Shown here piece after piece: positions 1 to 8,627 of a stretch of 36,364 nt of DNA (position 1 is the first letter of the stretch; each line of letters opens with the position of its first letter). Under the pieces are notes generated by a model, which was not told the DNA's origin, made no database searches, and saw nothing but the letters and a program-made list of their open reading frames with translations. Source of the DNA: Kiloniellaceae bacterium (GTDB taxonomy: Bacteria > Pseudomonadota > Alphaproteobacteria > Kiloniellales > Kiloniellaceae); contig JAJFGK010000136.1 of assembly GCA_021776195.1 (NCBI GenBank), forward strand, positions 1-36,364, given 5' to 3'. The translations under genes and the position numbers were made by a program.

Positions 1-109
1 CGGCCTCCGGTGGGGAAAATCAGTCCCAGGGGTGCGTTCCGGCGCTTGCCCGATGCGATGGCATCGCGCCGCACACCGCGCCTTCCCCTGGGACTGATTT
101 TCTCCCATC
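1..109. repeat. Palindromic repeat element, copy 1
   Basis: The element has five parts: a conserved left flank (1-14), a 15-nt arm GAAAATCAGTCCCAG (15-29), a conserved core (30-87), the exact reverse complement of the arm (88-102), and a conserved CCCATC end (104-109). The core and both flanks recur at 23762-23870, but the two 15-nt arms there are a wholly different sequence that again pairs with itself. The core holds further inverted repeats (GATGC/GCATC around a 4-nt tip; GGTGCG/CGCGCC). It lies about 80 bp past the stop of the AraC-type gene, so it could be a transcribed 3' structure or a mobile palindrome. It may begin upstream of the window. Confidence 0.8.
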
Positions 110-191
110 CTATGGGTTCCTATTCACGCTCATTGGTATAACGGACCCTGAGTCGGGAAGATCGTGGCAGTTAGCATCGGCCCGGCCCCGC

Positions 192-1118
192 TCAGGCGGA
201 CTCGGCCGGGGCCTGCGCCTTGCGCCGGAAGGCCGAGGGGCTGCGGCCGAACTGGCGCTTGAAGGCCCGGCTGAAGGCGATGTCGGATTCGTAGCCGACC
301 TTGAAGGCGACCCGGGAGACCGTCATGCCCTGGTCCTGCAACAGCTCGTGGGCGCGGCACATCCGCCAGCGGGTCAGGTAGGCGATCGGCGCCTGGCCGA
401 CGGTGGTCTTGAAGTGCTGGGCGAAGGCCGAGCGCGACATGCGGGCCGCCGCCGCCAGATCCTCCAGGGAAAGGTCCCGGTCGAACTGGCCGTGGATCAA
501 CCGGAAAGCCCGGACCAGGCGCGGTTCGAAGAGTCCGGCGAGGAAACCCTGGCTTTGGCGCTCCTGGGCGAAGTGAGCGCGGATCACCTGGACCAGCAGG
601 ACCTCGGCCAGCTTCTCCGTGACCACCGACGCGCCGGGGCTCTCGCTTTTCAGTTCCCGGATCAGCGCCGGCAGGACCGAACGCAGGGTCTCCGGCGCAT
701 AGGTCTCGAAGGATTTGACGTGGATGACCGCGGGCAGTTCGTCGATCAGCGGATGACCCGTGTCGTTGCGGTACTCGTAGTGCCCGCAGATGAGCTCGGT
801 CGCCATCTCGCCCTCGGCAAAGAGCGGCCGGCCGGCCTGCAGGGAGCCCATGAAGTCCGACCCCGCCACCGCGTCGCGGCCCGGGCTGTCGGCCAGGACG
901 TGGGCCTCGCCGCGGGGAAAGAGGAAGACATCGCCGGGCGCGGCCTGAAAGACCCGGCCGGCGGCCTCGAAGACGCAGGGCCCCCGCAGCACCACATGGA
1001 ACTGGGCCACGGCCCCGCCCTCCAGCCGCATGGCCCAGGGCGCCCAGAAACTCCGCGCGAAGTAGACGCAACTCTTCAAGCGGATCAGCCGCAGCACGTC
1101 GCTCAGTTCGTCTTCCAT
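192..1118 (-). CDS. AraC-family transcriptional regulator
   Basis: A 308-residue DNA-binding regulator. The N-terminal two thirds look like the cupin-type sensing domain of AraC proteins (AraC_binding/cupin_6 type), with the HVVLRGPCVF stretch near residue 40 and a later GDVFLFPRGEAH motif. The C-terminal part (about 190-300) holds two helix-turn-helix units: LSLEDLAAAARMSRSAFAQH and the second unit VSRVAFKVGYESDIAFSRAF, followed by the family signature FGRSPSAFRR. It is divergent from the cupin lipoprotein gene, with 175 bp between the two starts, so control of that gene is a fair guess. The effector is unknown. The start is the ATG at 1118; no better one was seen. Confidence 0.9.
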   Translation of the reverse strand: MEDELSDVLRLIRLKSCVYFARSFWAPWAMRLEGGAVAQFHVVLRGPCVFEAAGRVFQAAPGDVFLFPRGEAHVLADSPGRDAVAGSDFMGSLQAGRPLFAEGEMATELICGHYEYRNDTGHPLIDELPAVIHVKSFETYAPETLRSVLPALIRELKSESPGASVVTEKLAEVLLVQVIRAHFAQERQSQGFLAGLFEPRLVRAFRLIHGQFDRDLSLEDLAAAARMSRSAFAQHFKTTVGQAPIAYLTRWRMCRAHELLQDQGMTVSRVAFKVGYESDIAFSRAFKRQFGRSPSAFRRKAQAPAESA

Positions 1119-1293
1119 CCGGAGGTCTCCGCCGAAACTGGCGAAGCTTAGCGCAAATCGGCCAGGGCATCCGGATCTTTCGCCGTTTCTGGACGATCGG
1201 TATGCAAAACTGGAAAAACGGTCATTATCATCGCATCCGGTTGGATCGACACTCCCAGGACCCCATCAACCCCCTCGTATCGGAGTGTCACAC

Positions 1294-1764
1294 ATGGCTA
1301 GAATTTCTCTCACCTCGGGCGTCAAAACGCGGTTCCTCACGGCCCTGGGCGCGGCCGCCGCGCTGCTACTGTCGGGCTGTGCCGCCAACGCGGGGTCCGA
1401 CTTCGACGCGAACAAGGATGTCGCCAGGCCGGGCTGGCAGCTGACCTACGAGAACATCAATCCGATGATCAAGATGGCCACGGTCTACGGCGACAAGTCC
1501 AAGGGCGCCCACGGGACCTTCGGACGCTTTCCACCCAATTTCGCCACGCCGCTCCACACCCATACGGGCGCTTATCATGGCGTGGTGATCAAGGGCGTGA
1601 TGACCAATCCCTTCGCCGGCGAAGAGAACCCGCCGACCATGGAAGCCGGTTCCTACTGGTACGTGCCCGCCGGCTCGCCGCACCGGACGACCTGCGTCTC
1701 GCAGGTGCCTTGCGAGTTCTACTTCTACGCCGATCAGGCCTTCGACTTCACGCCTGTGCAGTAA
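1294..1764 (+). CDS. Small cupin-domain lipoprotein
   Basis: About 156 residues, starting with the signal ARISLTSGVKTRFLTALG and a lipobox LLLSGC near residue 31, so it is probably anchored by lipid on the periplasmic side. The rest is a single cupin. Motif 1 is seen as LHTHTGAYHGVVIKG, with His-x-His and a third His in place of the usual Glu; motif 2 as YWYVPAGSPHRT. These would form a metal site. Two cysteines (TTCVSQVPCEF) follow and could form a disulfide in the periplasm. It resembles the DUF4437/ChrR-like cupins; no substrate can be named. A GTG nine bases upstream is possible, but GGAG at 1282-1285, eight bases before the ATG at 1294, favours the ATG. The gene is divergent from the AraC-type regulator. 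Confidence 0.8.
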   Translation: MARISLTSGVKTRFLTALGAAAALLLSGCAANAGSDFDANKDVARPGWQLTYENINPMIKMATVYGDKSKGAHGTFGRFPPNFATPLHTHTGAYHGVVIKGVMTNPFAGEENPPTMEAGSYWYVPAGSPHRTTCVSQVPCEFYFYADQAFDFTPVQ

Positions 1765-2051
1765 ATCCCACCGTTCGGCGCGACGGGTCCGGTACGTGAC
1801 TACCTTATCTTGCCTCACTTCCGGACCCACTCGGACGGGCTATCGAACGATGCCCCGACGCAAACGCATTTCCGAAAGTACCCAAGACACTATAATCAAT
1901 CCATGGAATCATCGAAAATTGGCGAACTTCCTATCCTCATGTGCGATGATTCGAAGCGGAGAGGATAACAGAAAGGAGACCTCTTCTCGCTGGAAGCGAT
2001 GGCGCCCTCGAATCTCGAATTCGAACACTAAGCAACCGAAAAATGCCGCTC
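1765..2051. other. Intergenic stretch at the edge of a less GC-rich island
   Basis: No convincing gene was found. Two complementary 8-mers, GGGTCCGG (1785-1792) and CCGGACCC (1821-1828), lie 28 bases apart just past the cupin stop and may be a weak hairpin. Base composition falls visibly from here to about 3760 compared with both flanks, which suggests an acquired segment. Confidence 0.4.
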
Positions 2052-2936
2052 TCATCGGCTAGCAACAAACGGCAAAAAAGATTGGTCAAGTGCGTATGGA
2101 ATATCGCTAAAAGTATTTTCGAGAGTGTAATCAGCTTCAATTCCTTCGACTTTTTCCCTTAGCTCCTGTTCCCTCGTAACGTCCTCTTTAGTCCAATGCG
2201 AAACTCGAACAAGTTTCTCGTAGTGCGCCCGATCGTGAAAAGCACCGTACTTAGCCCAAATCGCGAAAACGCCCGCTGAATTGGCCATGAGTATGTCGCG
2301 CGCCATACTATCACCAACATAAGCGGTCTCGTTCGGCAAAACGCCCTCCTTGCGGCAAATCTCACGAAGAACACTCGGATTAGGCTTCCTCTGGTGGTGT
2401 GATAACTCCACCACCTTGTGAAGAGGGAAGCGCTCCAGCCATCTGTTGCCCGTCTCCGGATCAGGATGTTCCGAGTTCGGGCGCTCCCTACAGTAAATCC
2501 GACGAAAATATTCCGTTAGCTCTAGCCTAGTTAGCCTATCAACCACGGCATACAGTTTGCTTTCTGTGTGGGCCACTAGGGTCACGCCCGACTGTGCGAG
2601 TGCCTCTAGCCCCTCCCGAACACCCGGATAGAGTTGCAAGTTTTGTCTTCGAGCTGAATTGAATGCATGAAATGCAGAGTCAAGCTCCTTCGCCACCTCT
2701 TTTCTTGGCAGGCCACCAAAGAGCCTTCTTATCGTCTGTGTCTCTAGTAGCGAAAACGGATGCTCTGAATCATGATGGTGCTTGTGAACACTACGGAAGT
2801 CATCGAGCAGGGACTCCCGGTCACACTGCGTAATTTTCACGACTTCTTCAACCATAGCGTAAAAGGCCGGCACGAAATAGCTCACCCAATCATAGAGTGT
2901 GTTGTCCAAGTCACAAACTAGCAGCTTTCTATCCAT
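2052..2936 (-). CDS. HAD-superfamily hydrolase (pyrimidine 5'-nucleotidase-like)
   Basis: About 294 residues. All four HAD motifs are visible: motif I DLDNTLYDW at residues 9-17 (Asp9 nucleophile, Asp11 acid/base), motif II VAHTES, motif III Lys in HHQRKPNPS, and motif IV VGDSMARDI. A helical cap lies between I and II (about 20-110). The motif I form is that of subfamily IA enzymes such as YjjG or SDT1, so a phosphatase acting on a small phosphorylated molecule is likely; the substrate cannot be told. The ATG at 2936 overlaps the stop of the upstream membrane-protein gene (2929-2931), indicating translational coupling; an in-frame GTG at 2948 is an alternative start. The gene is less GC-rich than the neighbouring operons, suggesting transfer with its partner. 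Confidence 0.8.
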   Translation of the reverse strand: MDRKLLVCDLDNTLYDWVSYFVPAFYAMVEEVVKITQCDRESLLDDFRSVHKHHHDSEHPFSLLETQTIRRLFGGLPRKEVAKELDSAFHAFNSARRQNLQLYPGVREGLEALAQSGVTLVAHTESKLYAVVDRLTRLELTEYFRRIYCRERPNSEHPDPETGNRWLERFPLHKVVELSHHQRKPNPSVLREICRKEGVLPNETAYVGDSMARDILMANSAGVFAIWAKYGAFHDRAHYEKLVRVSHWTKEDVTREQELREKVEGIEADYTLENTFSDIPYALDQSFLPFVASR

Positions 2937-3594
2937 TGGTTTCCGCACCGATTGGTTCGCCTGAAGGTGTGTCCGGGCCCACTTCTGGGACAGTGATCCC
3001 TACTGAGGGCTCGGCCAAATTATAGTCAAACCACAATGGCAAATTCGTTACCAAGAATAAAGATAAAGCCGCTATCCATAAAAATCGCGTTGTATAGCTA
3101 TAGAATTGTCGAATTTTATCTTCAGCAGTGATCATCATTTTTCCAGTATACTCGTATTTTCCAGTACCCGAAATCATCTTCCCTGCATCTTGGTAGCGAC
3201 TGTAATGCGAAATCGTCTGTGTCATGCCCTTGTTGAGATCAAATATCTGCTTCATGTAATTCTGCTCGAAATCTTCTCCGAAAGTGACAGCACCGCGCAA
3301 CATTCGGTGGTAGACATTTAAATCTAGACCTCGTACAGCAGCTAGGGCAGCCCAAGCACCAAGAACTAGTACTACTGATATATGGATCTGAAACACAAAA
3401 TATTTAAAGTTCACTGGGAAGGTGAAATCACCACCCCGACTTAACAGAACGATACCTACGCCTAAAGCAGCGGCGACGAATGTAAGGCCAAGTTGGCGAG
3501 ATTTAACAGACATCTCGTTGAAGTGCATCTGTGTATCAACAACCTTAGCCCATATAGTGATGCACTTCTCCTGCTCCTCTGGCGTTAGGGTCAT
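2929..3594 (-). CDS. Three-helix membrane protein of unknown function
   Basis: 221 residues, not recognised. An amphipathic N-terminal helix (1-30) is followed by two hydrophobic helices (about 35-52 and 65-87), a polar, probably coiled region of about 80 residues, and a third helix (about 170-188) with a short Pro/Gly-rich tail. The 2+1 arrangement with a long cytosolic helix pair loosely recalls small membrane proteins of bacterial defence or stress modules (SLATT- or RipA-like), but no signature residue proves this. The ATG at 3594 is chosen because GAGGGG sits nine bases upstream; a TTG at 3618 is possible. The HAD gene follows with an overlap, so the two are probably one unit. Less GC-rich than its surroundings. 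Confidence 0.65.
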   Translation of the reverse strand: MTLTPEEQEKCITIWAKVVDTQMHFNEMSVKSRQLGLTFVAAALGVGIVLLSRGGDFTFPVNFKYFVFQIHISVVLVLGAWAALAAVRGLDLNVYHRMLRGAVTFGEDFEQNYMKQIFDLNKGMTQTISHYSRYQDAGKMISGTGKYEYTGKMMITAEDKIRQFYSYTTRFLWIAALSLFLVTNLPLWFDYNLAEPSVGITVPEVGPDTPSGEPIGAETNG

Positions 3595-3886
3595 GTGCTG
3601 TATCCCCTCGCTCCGCAATGCCTGTACCAGAAAATCGTACGAACTCTATCACATACCAGCGGCTCGCCAAGAACCGACTACGTGGGCTTGAAACAGGCGC
3701 CAACTCAAATCCTCACGTTGGATAAGAGTGCGCGAAAGTTCGGGCGACTGGAGGGTATGGGTTAAACTATGGGAGCTACGCCGCGTCCAAGAAAAATGCT
3801 TTGCGGCGCGACAAACGCGGACGTACCGTCGTGATTCAGATTACACGAAATCTCAAAACCAGTTCGCCGACCAACTGTCCTTTCCC
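3595..3886. other. Intergenic region between the membrane/HAD pair and mtkB
   Basis: It holds the presumed promoter of the membrane-protein/HAD pair (minus strand) and the 3' end of the serine-cycle operon. No promoter match good enough to call, no tRNA and no attachment-site repeat was seen. The island-like composition ends at about 3760. Confidence 0.35.
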
Positions 3887-4777
3887 TCACGCCGCGCGCC
3901 GGGTCGCCTGGGCGACGCTGGCGCCCAGGTCCGAGGGGTGCTCGACCACCAGGACCCCGGCCTCGCGCAGGATGCCGGCCTTCTCCACGGCGCTCTCGCC
4001 GAAAGCCTGGATGATCGCCCCGGCATGCCCCATGGTGCGGCCCTTTGGCGCGCTCAAGCCGGCGATGTAGGCGATCACGGGCTTGCTCATCTGCTCTTGA
4101 ATGAAGCGCGCCGCCTCGGCCTCCTGCGGCCCGCCGATCTCGCCGATCATCAAGACCGCCTCGGTCTGCGGGTCGGCCTCGAAGAGCGCCAGGATATCCT
4201 TGAAGGAGCTGCCGTTGATCGGATCGCCGCCGATCCCGACCGAGGTCGTAACGCCGATGCCGCGCTCGCTCATCTGGGCCGCGGCCTCGTAGCCCAGGGT
4301 GCCCGAGCGGGTCACCAGGCCGACCTGGCCGGGGCTGTAAATGTGACCCGGCATGATGCCCATCATGGCAGCGCCCGGCGTGATGATGCCGGCGCAGTTG
4401 GGCCCGACCAGACGCATCCGGGCTTCGTAGCGGTAGCGCCTGAGGTAGCGCTTCACGGTGATCATGTCCTGGGCCGGGATGCCGTCGGTGATCGCCACGC
4501 AAAGCGTGATCCCGCAATCCGCCGCCTCCATCATGGCGTCGGCGGCGAAGGGCGGCGGCACGAAGACCGCGCTGGCCGTGGCGCCGGTCTCGGCGACCGC
4601 CTCGCGCAGCGAATCGAAGACCGGCAGGCCGCACACGCTGGTGCCGCCCTTGCCCGGCGTGACGCCGCCGACCAGGCGGGTGCCGTAGTCGAGCATCTCC
4701 TGGGTGTGGAACTGGCCGATGCGCCCGGTGATCCCCTGGACCACCACCGGCGTGTCTCGATCGAGCAGGATGCTCAT
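3887..4777 (-). CDS. mtkB: Malate-CoA ligase subunit alpha (SucD-type)
   Basis: 296 residues, the usual length for MtkB/SucD. With MtkA it makes malyl-CoA from malate, CoA and ATP in the serine cycle. Visible features are the N-terminal CoA-binding fold ([15 protein letters not shown], 11-25), the conserved [13 protein letters not shown] (about 123-135), [13 protein letters not shown] ligase segment (TRSGTLGYE, 156-164) and GHAGAI with the phosphohistidine at His251. Its start overlaps the mtkA stop in an ATGA (4774-4777), as expected for subunits of one enzyme. Succinyl-CoA synthetase alpha is the alternative, but the adjacent serine-glyoxylate aminotransferase gene makes malate the likely substrate. 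Confidence 0.88.
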   Translation of the reverse strand: MSILLDRDTPVVVQGITGRIGQFHTQEMLDYGTRLVGGVTPGKGGTSVCGLPVFDSLREAVAETGATASAVFVPPPFAADAMMEAADCGITLCVAITDGIPAQDMITVKRYLRRYRYEARMRLVGPNCAGIITPGAAMMGIMPGHIYSPGQVGLVTRSGTLGYEAAAQMSERGIGVTTSVGIGGDPINGSSFKDILALFEADPQTEAVLMIGEIGGPQEAEAARFIQEQMSKPVIAYIAGLSAPKGRTMGHAGAIIQAFGESAVEKAGILREAGVLVVEHPSDLGASVAQATRRAA

Positions 4778-5973
4778 GCCGCCCTCCCCGCGCTCTTGGC
4801 GCCCTTCGACGTTTTCTGCCAGGCCTCGACGATGCGCTCGGCCGCCTCCGCCAGGGAGTTGGCCCGGACGATCGGCAGGCCGCTTTCCGACAGGATCAGC
4901 CGGCCCTCCTCCACATGGGTGCCGGCCAGGCGAACCACCACCGGCACCTGGGGTTCGGTCCGGCGGATCGCCTCGACGATGCCCTCGGCGACCCAGTCGC
5001 AGCGGTTGATGCCGGCAAAGACGTTTACCAGGATCGCCTCGACCCCCGGATCCGACAGCACCAGTCGGAAGGCCTTGGTGACCCGGTCCGGCGAGGCGCC
5101 GCCACCGATGTCGAGGAAGTTGGCGGGCCGGCCGCCGGCCTGCAGGATCATATCCATGGTCGCCATGGCCAGCCCCGCGCCGTTCACGATGCAGCCGATC
5201 GACCCGTCGAGCCCGACGTAGTTCAGGCCGCGGTCGGAGGCCGCGGTCTCGCGGCTGTCCTCCTGGGACTTGTCGCGCAGCTCGGAAATCTCGGGATGGC
5301 GAAACAGCGCGTTGGTGTCGAAGGTCATCTTGGCATCGAGGGCCAGCAGCCGGCCGTCGCGTGTCACTGCCAGGGGATTGACCTCGACCATGGTGGCGTC
5401 GAAGGCGCGGAAGGCCTCGTAGCAGCCGAGGATCGCCGCCGCGGCACGGCTCACGAGCTGCGCATCGAGGCCCAGGGCAAAGGCGATCTCGCGCGCCTGG
5501 AAGGCCTGCATACCGACCGCCGGCTCGATCGAGACGCGGATCAGGCTGTCGGGCCGATCGCGGCTGATCTCCTCGATCTCCATGCCGCCGGCGGCCGAGG
5601 CGACCACCATGACCCGCTCGGTCTGACGGTCGAGCACGAAGCCGAGATAGACCTCGCGCTCGATGTCGGCGGCCTCTTCGACAAAGAGGCGATAGACGCC
5701 GCGGCCGCGCTCGCCGGTCTGCTCATTGACCAGCTTGCGCCCGAGCAGGGCGTCGGCCGCATCCCAGACCGCGTTGCTGTCCTCGCAAAGCACGATTCCG
5801 CCGACCTTGCCGCGCCCGCCGGCATGGACCTGGGCCTTGACCACCCAGCGCTCGCCGCCGATTTCGCTGCTGCGGTAGACCGCCTGTTCCGGGCTGTAGG
5901 CCAGCCCGCCCTGGGGCACCGGCACGCCGAAACGGGCGAGCAGGTCCTTGGCCTGATACTCGTGAATTTCCAT
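4774..5973 (-). CDS. mtkA: Malate-CoA ligase subunit beta (SucC-type)
   Basis: 399 residues, ATP-grasp type. The N-terminus [20 protein letters not shown] is typical of SucC/MtkA. It is followed by the nucleotide-binding lysine region ([14 protein letters not shown], about 43-56), metal-binding residues near VEVNPLAV, and the C-terminal ligase domain with FLDIGGGA and [11 protein letters not shown]. It binds ATP and the carboxylic acid and pairs with MtkB. The frame stays open further upstream, but that part lies inside the aminotransferase gene in another frame and carries no homology, so the ATG at 5973 is the start. The gap to the aminotransferase stop is 38 bp; it overlaps mtkB by four bases. 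Confidence 0.88.
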   Translation of the reverse strand: MEIHEYQAKDLLARFGVPVPQGGLAYSPEQAVYRSSEIGGERWVVKAQVHAGGRGKVGGIVLCEDSNAVWDAADALLGRKLVNEQTGERGRGVYRLFVEEAADIEREVYLGFVLDRQTERVMVVASAAGGMEIEEISRDRPDSLIRVSIEPAVGMQAFQAREIAFALGLDAQLVSRAAAAILGCYEAFRAFDATMVEVNPLAVTRDGRLLALDAKMTFDTNALFRHPEISELRDKSQEDSRETAASDRGLNYVGLDGSIGCIVNGAGLAMATMDMILQAGGRPANFLDIGGGASPDRVTKAFRLVLSDPGVEAILVNVFAGINRCDWVAEGIVEAIRRTEPQVPVVVRLAGTHVEEGRLILSESGLPIVRANSLAEAAERIVEAWQKTSKGAKSAGRAA

Positions 5974-6011
5974 GCCCTTGATCCCTCTGCCGAGAAAGGT
6001 TGCTTGTGCTA

Positions 6012-7214
6012 CTAAGCCGCGGCCCGGGCCGCCTCGAGCGGCAGCGCGGGCGCGGTCCGGCGCAGGTACTCGCTGGCCGCTGCGACCCCGCTGCCGGCCT
6101 CCAACGGAAAGCCCAGATCTCGCATGGTCATCTCGGCGCCAACCAGGGCGCTCATGATCATCAGCTCGTTGAGATCGCCCAAATGGCCGATGCGGAATAG
6201 CCGGCCGGCGACCTGGCTCAACCCGACACCGAGCGACAGGCCGTAACGCTCGTAGGCCAGCCTGGCCACGGCGGTGCCGTCGAAACCCTCGGGCACCATG
6301 ATCGCGCTCACCGTGTCGGAGTGCCACTGGGGGTCCTTGGCGCAGAGCGTCAGGCCCCAGCCCCACACCGCCTGGCGCACCGTCTCGGCGAGCCGATGGT
6401 GGCGCCGGAAAACGTTCTCCAGTCCCTCCTCCAGCAGCAGGTCGACCGAGGCGCGCAGACCGCGGATCAAGGTCAGGGGCGGCGTATAGGGGAAGTAGCC
6501 GTCCTTGTTGGTCGCCGCCATGTCCTTGAAGTCGAAGTAGCAGCGCGGGCAGCGGGCGCGGGTGGCGGCCTCCAGCGCCTTGGGGCTGACGCAGAGGATG
6601 GCCAGGCCGGCCGGCATCATGAAGCCCTTCTGGGAGCCGCTGACCGCGACATCGACGCCCCATTCCTCCATGCGGAAATCGATCGAGGCGATGGAGCTGA
6701 CCCCATCCACGAAGAGCAGTGCCGGGTGGTCCAGCGCGTCGAGGATTTCACGCACCCCGGCCACCGGGCTGGTGACGCCGGTCGCGGTCTCGTTGTGGCA
6801 GACCAGGACGACCTTGATCTCGCAGGCCTTGTCGGCTTCCAGACGGCGGCGGTATTCGGCCAACGAAACCCCCTCGCCCCAGGGGCGCTCGACCGCCTCC
6901 ACCGCCATGCCGTGGCGCTGGCAGAGGTCGATCCAGAGATGCGAGAACTGACCGAAGCGCGAGGCCAGGACCCGGTCGCCCGGCGACAGCAGGTTGGTGA
7001 TCGCAGCCTCCCAGCCGCCGGTGCCCGTGGCCGGGTAGAGAAAGACCTGGCCGGTCTCGCTCTTGAACACCTTCTTCAGGTCCTCGAAGAGCGGCAGGGT
7101 GAAGGCCGGCAGGTCCGGGGCGCGTTGATCCTCCATGGGCCGGTCGATGGCCTGGCGGATACGGTGCGGCACGTTGGTCGGCCCCGGGATGAAAATGCTG
7201 TTGGTTCCAGGCAT
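6012..7214 (-). CDS. sgaA: Serine-glyoxylate aminotransferase
   Basis: 400 residues, class V PLP-dependent aminotransferase. It moves the amino group of serine to glyoxylate, giving hydroxypyruvate and glycine, the key entry step of the serine cycle. Visible features are the N-terminal FIPGPTNVP (8-16), [12 protein letters not shown] (60-71), the cofactor Asp in LLFVDGVSS (about 166-174) and SGSQKGF with the Schiff-base lysine at Lys196. The length fits the family. It lies 54 bp after the SucD-like gene and 38 bp before mtkA. Alanine-glyoxylate or purine-catabolic aminotransferases are related alternatives; the mtkAB neighbours favour the serine-cycle enzyme. Confidence 0.9.
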   Translation of the reverse strand: MPGTNSIFIPGPTNVPHRIRQAIDRPMEDQRAPDLPAFTLPLFEDLKKVFKSETGQVFLYPATGTGGWEAAITNLLSPGDRVLASRFGQFSHLWIDLCQRHGMAVEAVERPWGEGVSLAEYRRRLEADKACEIKVVLVCHNETATGVTSPVAGVREILDALDHPALLFVDGVSSIASIDFRMEEWGVDVAVSGSQKGFMMPAGLAILCVSPKALEAATRARCPRCYFDFKDMAATNKDGYFPYTPPLTLIRGLRASVDLLLEEGLENVFRRHHRLAETVRQAVWGWGLTLCAKDPQWHSDTVSAIMVPEGFDGTAVARLAYERYGLSLGVGLSQVAGRLFRIGHLGDLNELMIMSALVGAEMTMRDLGFPLEAGSGVAAASEYLRRTAPALPLEAARAAA

Positions 7215-7268
7215 GGGACGGGCTCCCGTTCGGTTTGGGTTTCTTCGCTAGTGTCGAAACAGACAGCG

Positions 7269-8264
7269 CTAAAGCGCGTTGTAGACGCTCTCCTCGACCC
7301 GGCGCAGGGCCAGGACGAAATCGGACTTGCCGAGGCTGCGGCCCTTGTCGGACCGGCGCCGGGCCAATTCGCGCGCGACGACGCGGCCGATCTCTTCGGG
7401 CTGCTCGACAACAACCACACCGGCCGCGCGCAGGGCGCCCACCTTGCGCGCCAGGGCGATTCCGCTCAGTTGCACGACGCGCGGATCGTCGGGGGCCGCG
7501 GAGACATCGTCCTCGGCGAGGGCGTCCATCAGGAAAGCCACGACGGGCTTACGAAAACTCACGGAACGAAGATAGGCGGCGGCCTCGTCCTCGACCCGTC
7601 CGTCGCCGTCACCGACCAACACCACGGCCCCGGTCGCCGGATCGTCCTTCAGGCCGGCCAGGCTGGCGGCCATGGTCCGCCGATCCAGGGGCCGGGCTCC
7701 GAGGTCGACAATGCAGGATTGACCGAGGCCTTGGGCGGAGGTCTGCAAGGCGGCGTCGTAGGCCAGCGGCGCCGAGCGCGACAGGATCGCCACCGGGCCC
7801 GGGCTCTGCATCGCGCTCTGCAGGAACCCGACCTGGCCTTGGCCGGGGCAAACGAGACCCAGGCTGCCGGGGCCAATCACCCGGGTCGAGCGGCCCTCCA
7901 GCGCGGCGCGGATGGCCTGGCGGTCCTGGTAGAAGAGCTCCTCGCTGAACACGACGATCAACTCGAAACCGGCGGCGATGCAGTCCAGCAGAACGGCCCC
8001 GGCCCGCTCCGGCGGGCTGAGAACCGCTGCGACGGTCGCGCCGCTCCGCCTCCGGGCCTCGGCCGCGGCGGCAAAGCGAGGCACCGAGCCCAGCAGCCAG
8101 TTGGGCGCGGCGGAAGTCTTCGGGCCCCTTGGCGCGAAGTCGGGTTCGACCGCGGCCACGATACGCTGGGCGAAGAAGGGGAGCCGTTCGAAGCGGTCGC
8201 CGCGCAACGCGGAGGCGCCGCCGAAGACGGCGATGCGGGCGGTCTCGTCAAGGTAGATGGACAT
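7269..8264 (-). CDS. SucD-like CoA-binding protein lacking the catalytic histidine
   Basis: 331 residues, distantly similar to the MtkB encoded in the same operon. Parallel stretches are VIGPGSLGLVCPG (129-141) against [28 protein letters not shown] (159-174) against [16 protein letters not shown], and LVGDGDGRVEDEAAAYL against [17 protein letters not shown]. Where MtkB has [12 protein letters not shown], this protein has an acidic stretch EDDVSAAPDDPRV, so the phosphohistidine is gone and it cannot carry out the normal ligase reaction. It may be a regulatory or structural partner, or a CoA sensor. The frame is open further upstream on the antisense of the regulator gene, but the similarity begins at the ATG at 8264. 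It is the first gene of the operon. Confidence 0.75.
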   Translation of the reverse strand: MSIYLDETARIAVFGGASALRGDRFERLPFFAQRIVAAVEPDFAPRGPKTSAAPNWLLGSVPRFAAAAEARRRSGATVAAVLSPPERAGAVLLDCIAAGFELIVVFSEELFYQDRQAIRAALEGRSTRVIGPGSLGLVCPGQGQVGFLQSAMQSPGPVAILSRSAPLAYDAALQTSAQGLGQSCIVDLGARPLDRRTMAASLAGLKDDPATGAVVLVGDGDGRVEDEAAAYLRSVSFRKPVVAFLMDALAEDDVSAAPDDPRVVQLSGIALARKVGALRAAGVVVVEQPEEIGRVVARELARRRSDKGRSLGKSDFVLALRRVEESVYNAL

Positions 8265-8360
8265 GGCGGCACTCCCAATGGTTCGCGGCGGCCCCGGAGC
8301 TTGCCAAGATCGCGGCAGGCACCACGGATTAACCAAGCCAGCGATCATGGGCAGGCAGGG

Positions 8361-8441
8361 CACGCCGGAGAACACCCCTCCTGGCGGGGTACCGAAGTTA
8401 TTCAGGTGGGAGAAAACTGTTTGGAGTGGCGGGACAACCGG
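8361..8441 (+). ncRNA. Degenerate glycine-riboswitch-like leader (candidate)
   Basis: In order on the plus strand come GGAGAA (8367-8372), a hairpin ACCCC/GGGGT (8374-8378 and 8386-8390), ACCGAAG (8391-8397), TCAGGT (8402-8407) and GGGAC (8431-8435), with GCCGG (8365-8369) able to pair with CCGGC (8437-8441). Glycine aptamers contain GGAGAG, a hairpin, ACCGAAG, a GNGCAA segment, CTCAGGT and GGAC in this order. Here the GCAA-containing part is missing and the last spacer is too long, so it is either decayed, a variant, or chance. It would lie in the leader of the LuxR-type regulator. Confidence 0.25.
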
Positions 8442-8573
8442 CTCCATTAGGATGGTAATTTCCCATCCTTTCTGATAGGGTCCTAGGAAGGGGTCGAAAT
8501 CGCGTCGCTTGCGGAAGATCATCGGTCGGTGCCGGAGCGATCTTGCCGAAACCGGACTTCTAAAGCAGGGGGC

Positions 8574-8611
8574 GGCCCGCGACAGCAACCAAGGCCCGCG
8601 ACAGCAACCAA
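8574..8611 (+). repeat. 19-bp tandem duplication in a leader
   Basis: The unit GGCCCGCGACAGCAACCAA occurs twice without a gap (8574-8592 and 8593-8611). The second copy runs straight into AGGGAAGTG, the presumed ribosome-binding region for the ATG at 8628. It is probably a recent slippage duplication; it could alter the spacing of the leader. Confidence 0.8.
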
Positions 8612-8627
8612 GGGAAGTGACATCGAC

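Larger units (their letters stand above)
8265..8627. other. Divergent leader region between serine-cycle operon and LuxR-type gene
   Basis: 363 bp without a gene. From left to right it holds the presumed promoter area of the minus-strand operon, a glycine-riboswitch-like segment on the plus strand (8361-8441), a small hairpin GGATGG/CCATCC (8450-8455 and 8463-8468, loop TAATTTC), and a 19-bp tandem duplication (8574-8611) just before the LuxR-type start. No clear -35/-10 pair was recognised on either strand. Confidence 0.5.

Noticed and set aside
1785..1828. Terminator after the cupin gene (GGGTCCGG/CCGGACCC)
   Set aside because: A 28-base loop and no T tract make this too weak to call.
3595..3886. 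tRNA or attachment site beside the island
   Set aside because: No cloverleaf, and no direct repeat matching the other island edge was found.
5974..6663. Upstream extension of the mtkA frame
   Set aside because: It lies within sgaA in another frame, and the family N-terminus [12 protein letters not shown] starts at 5973.
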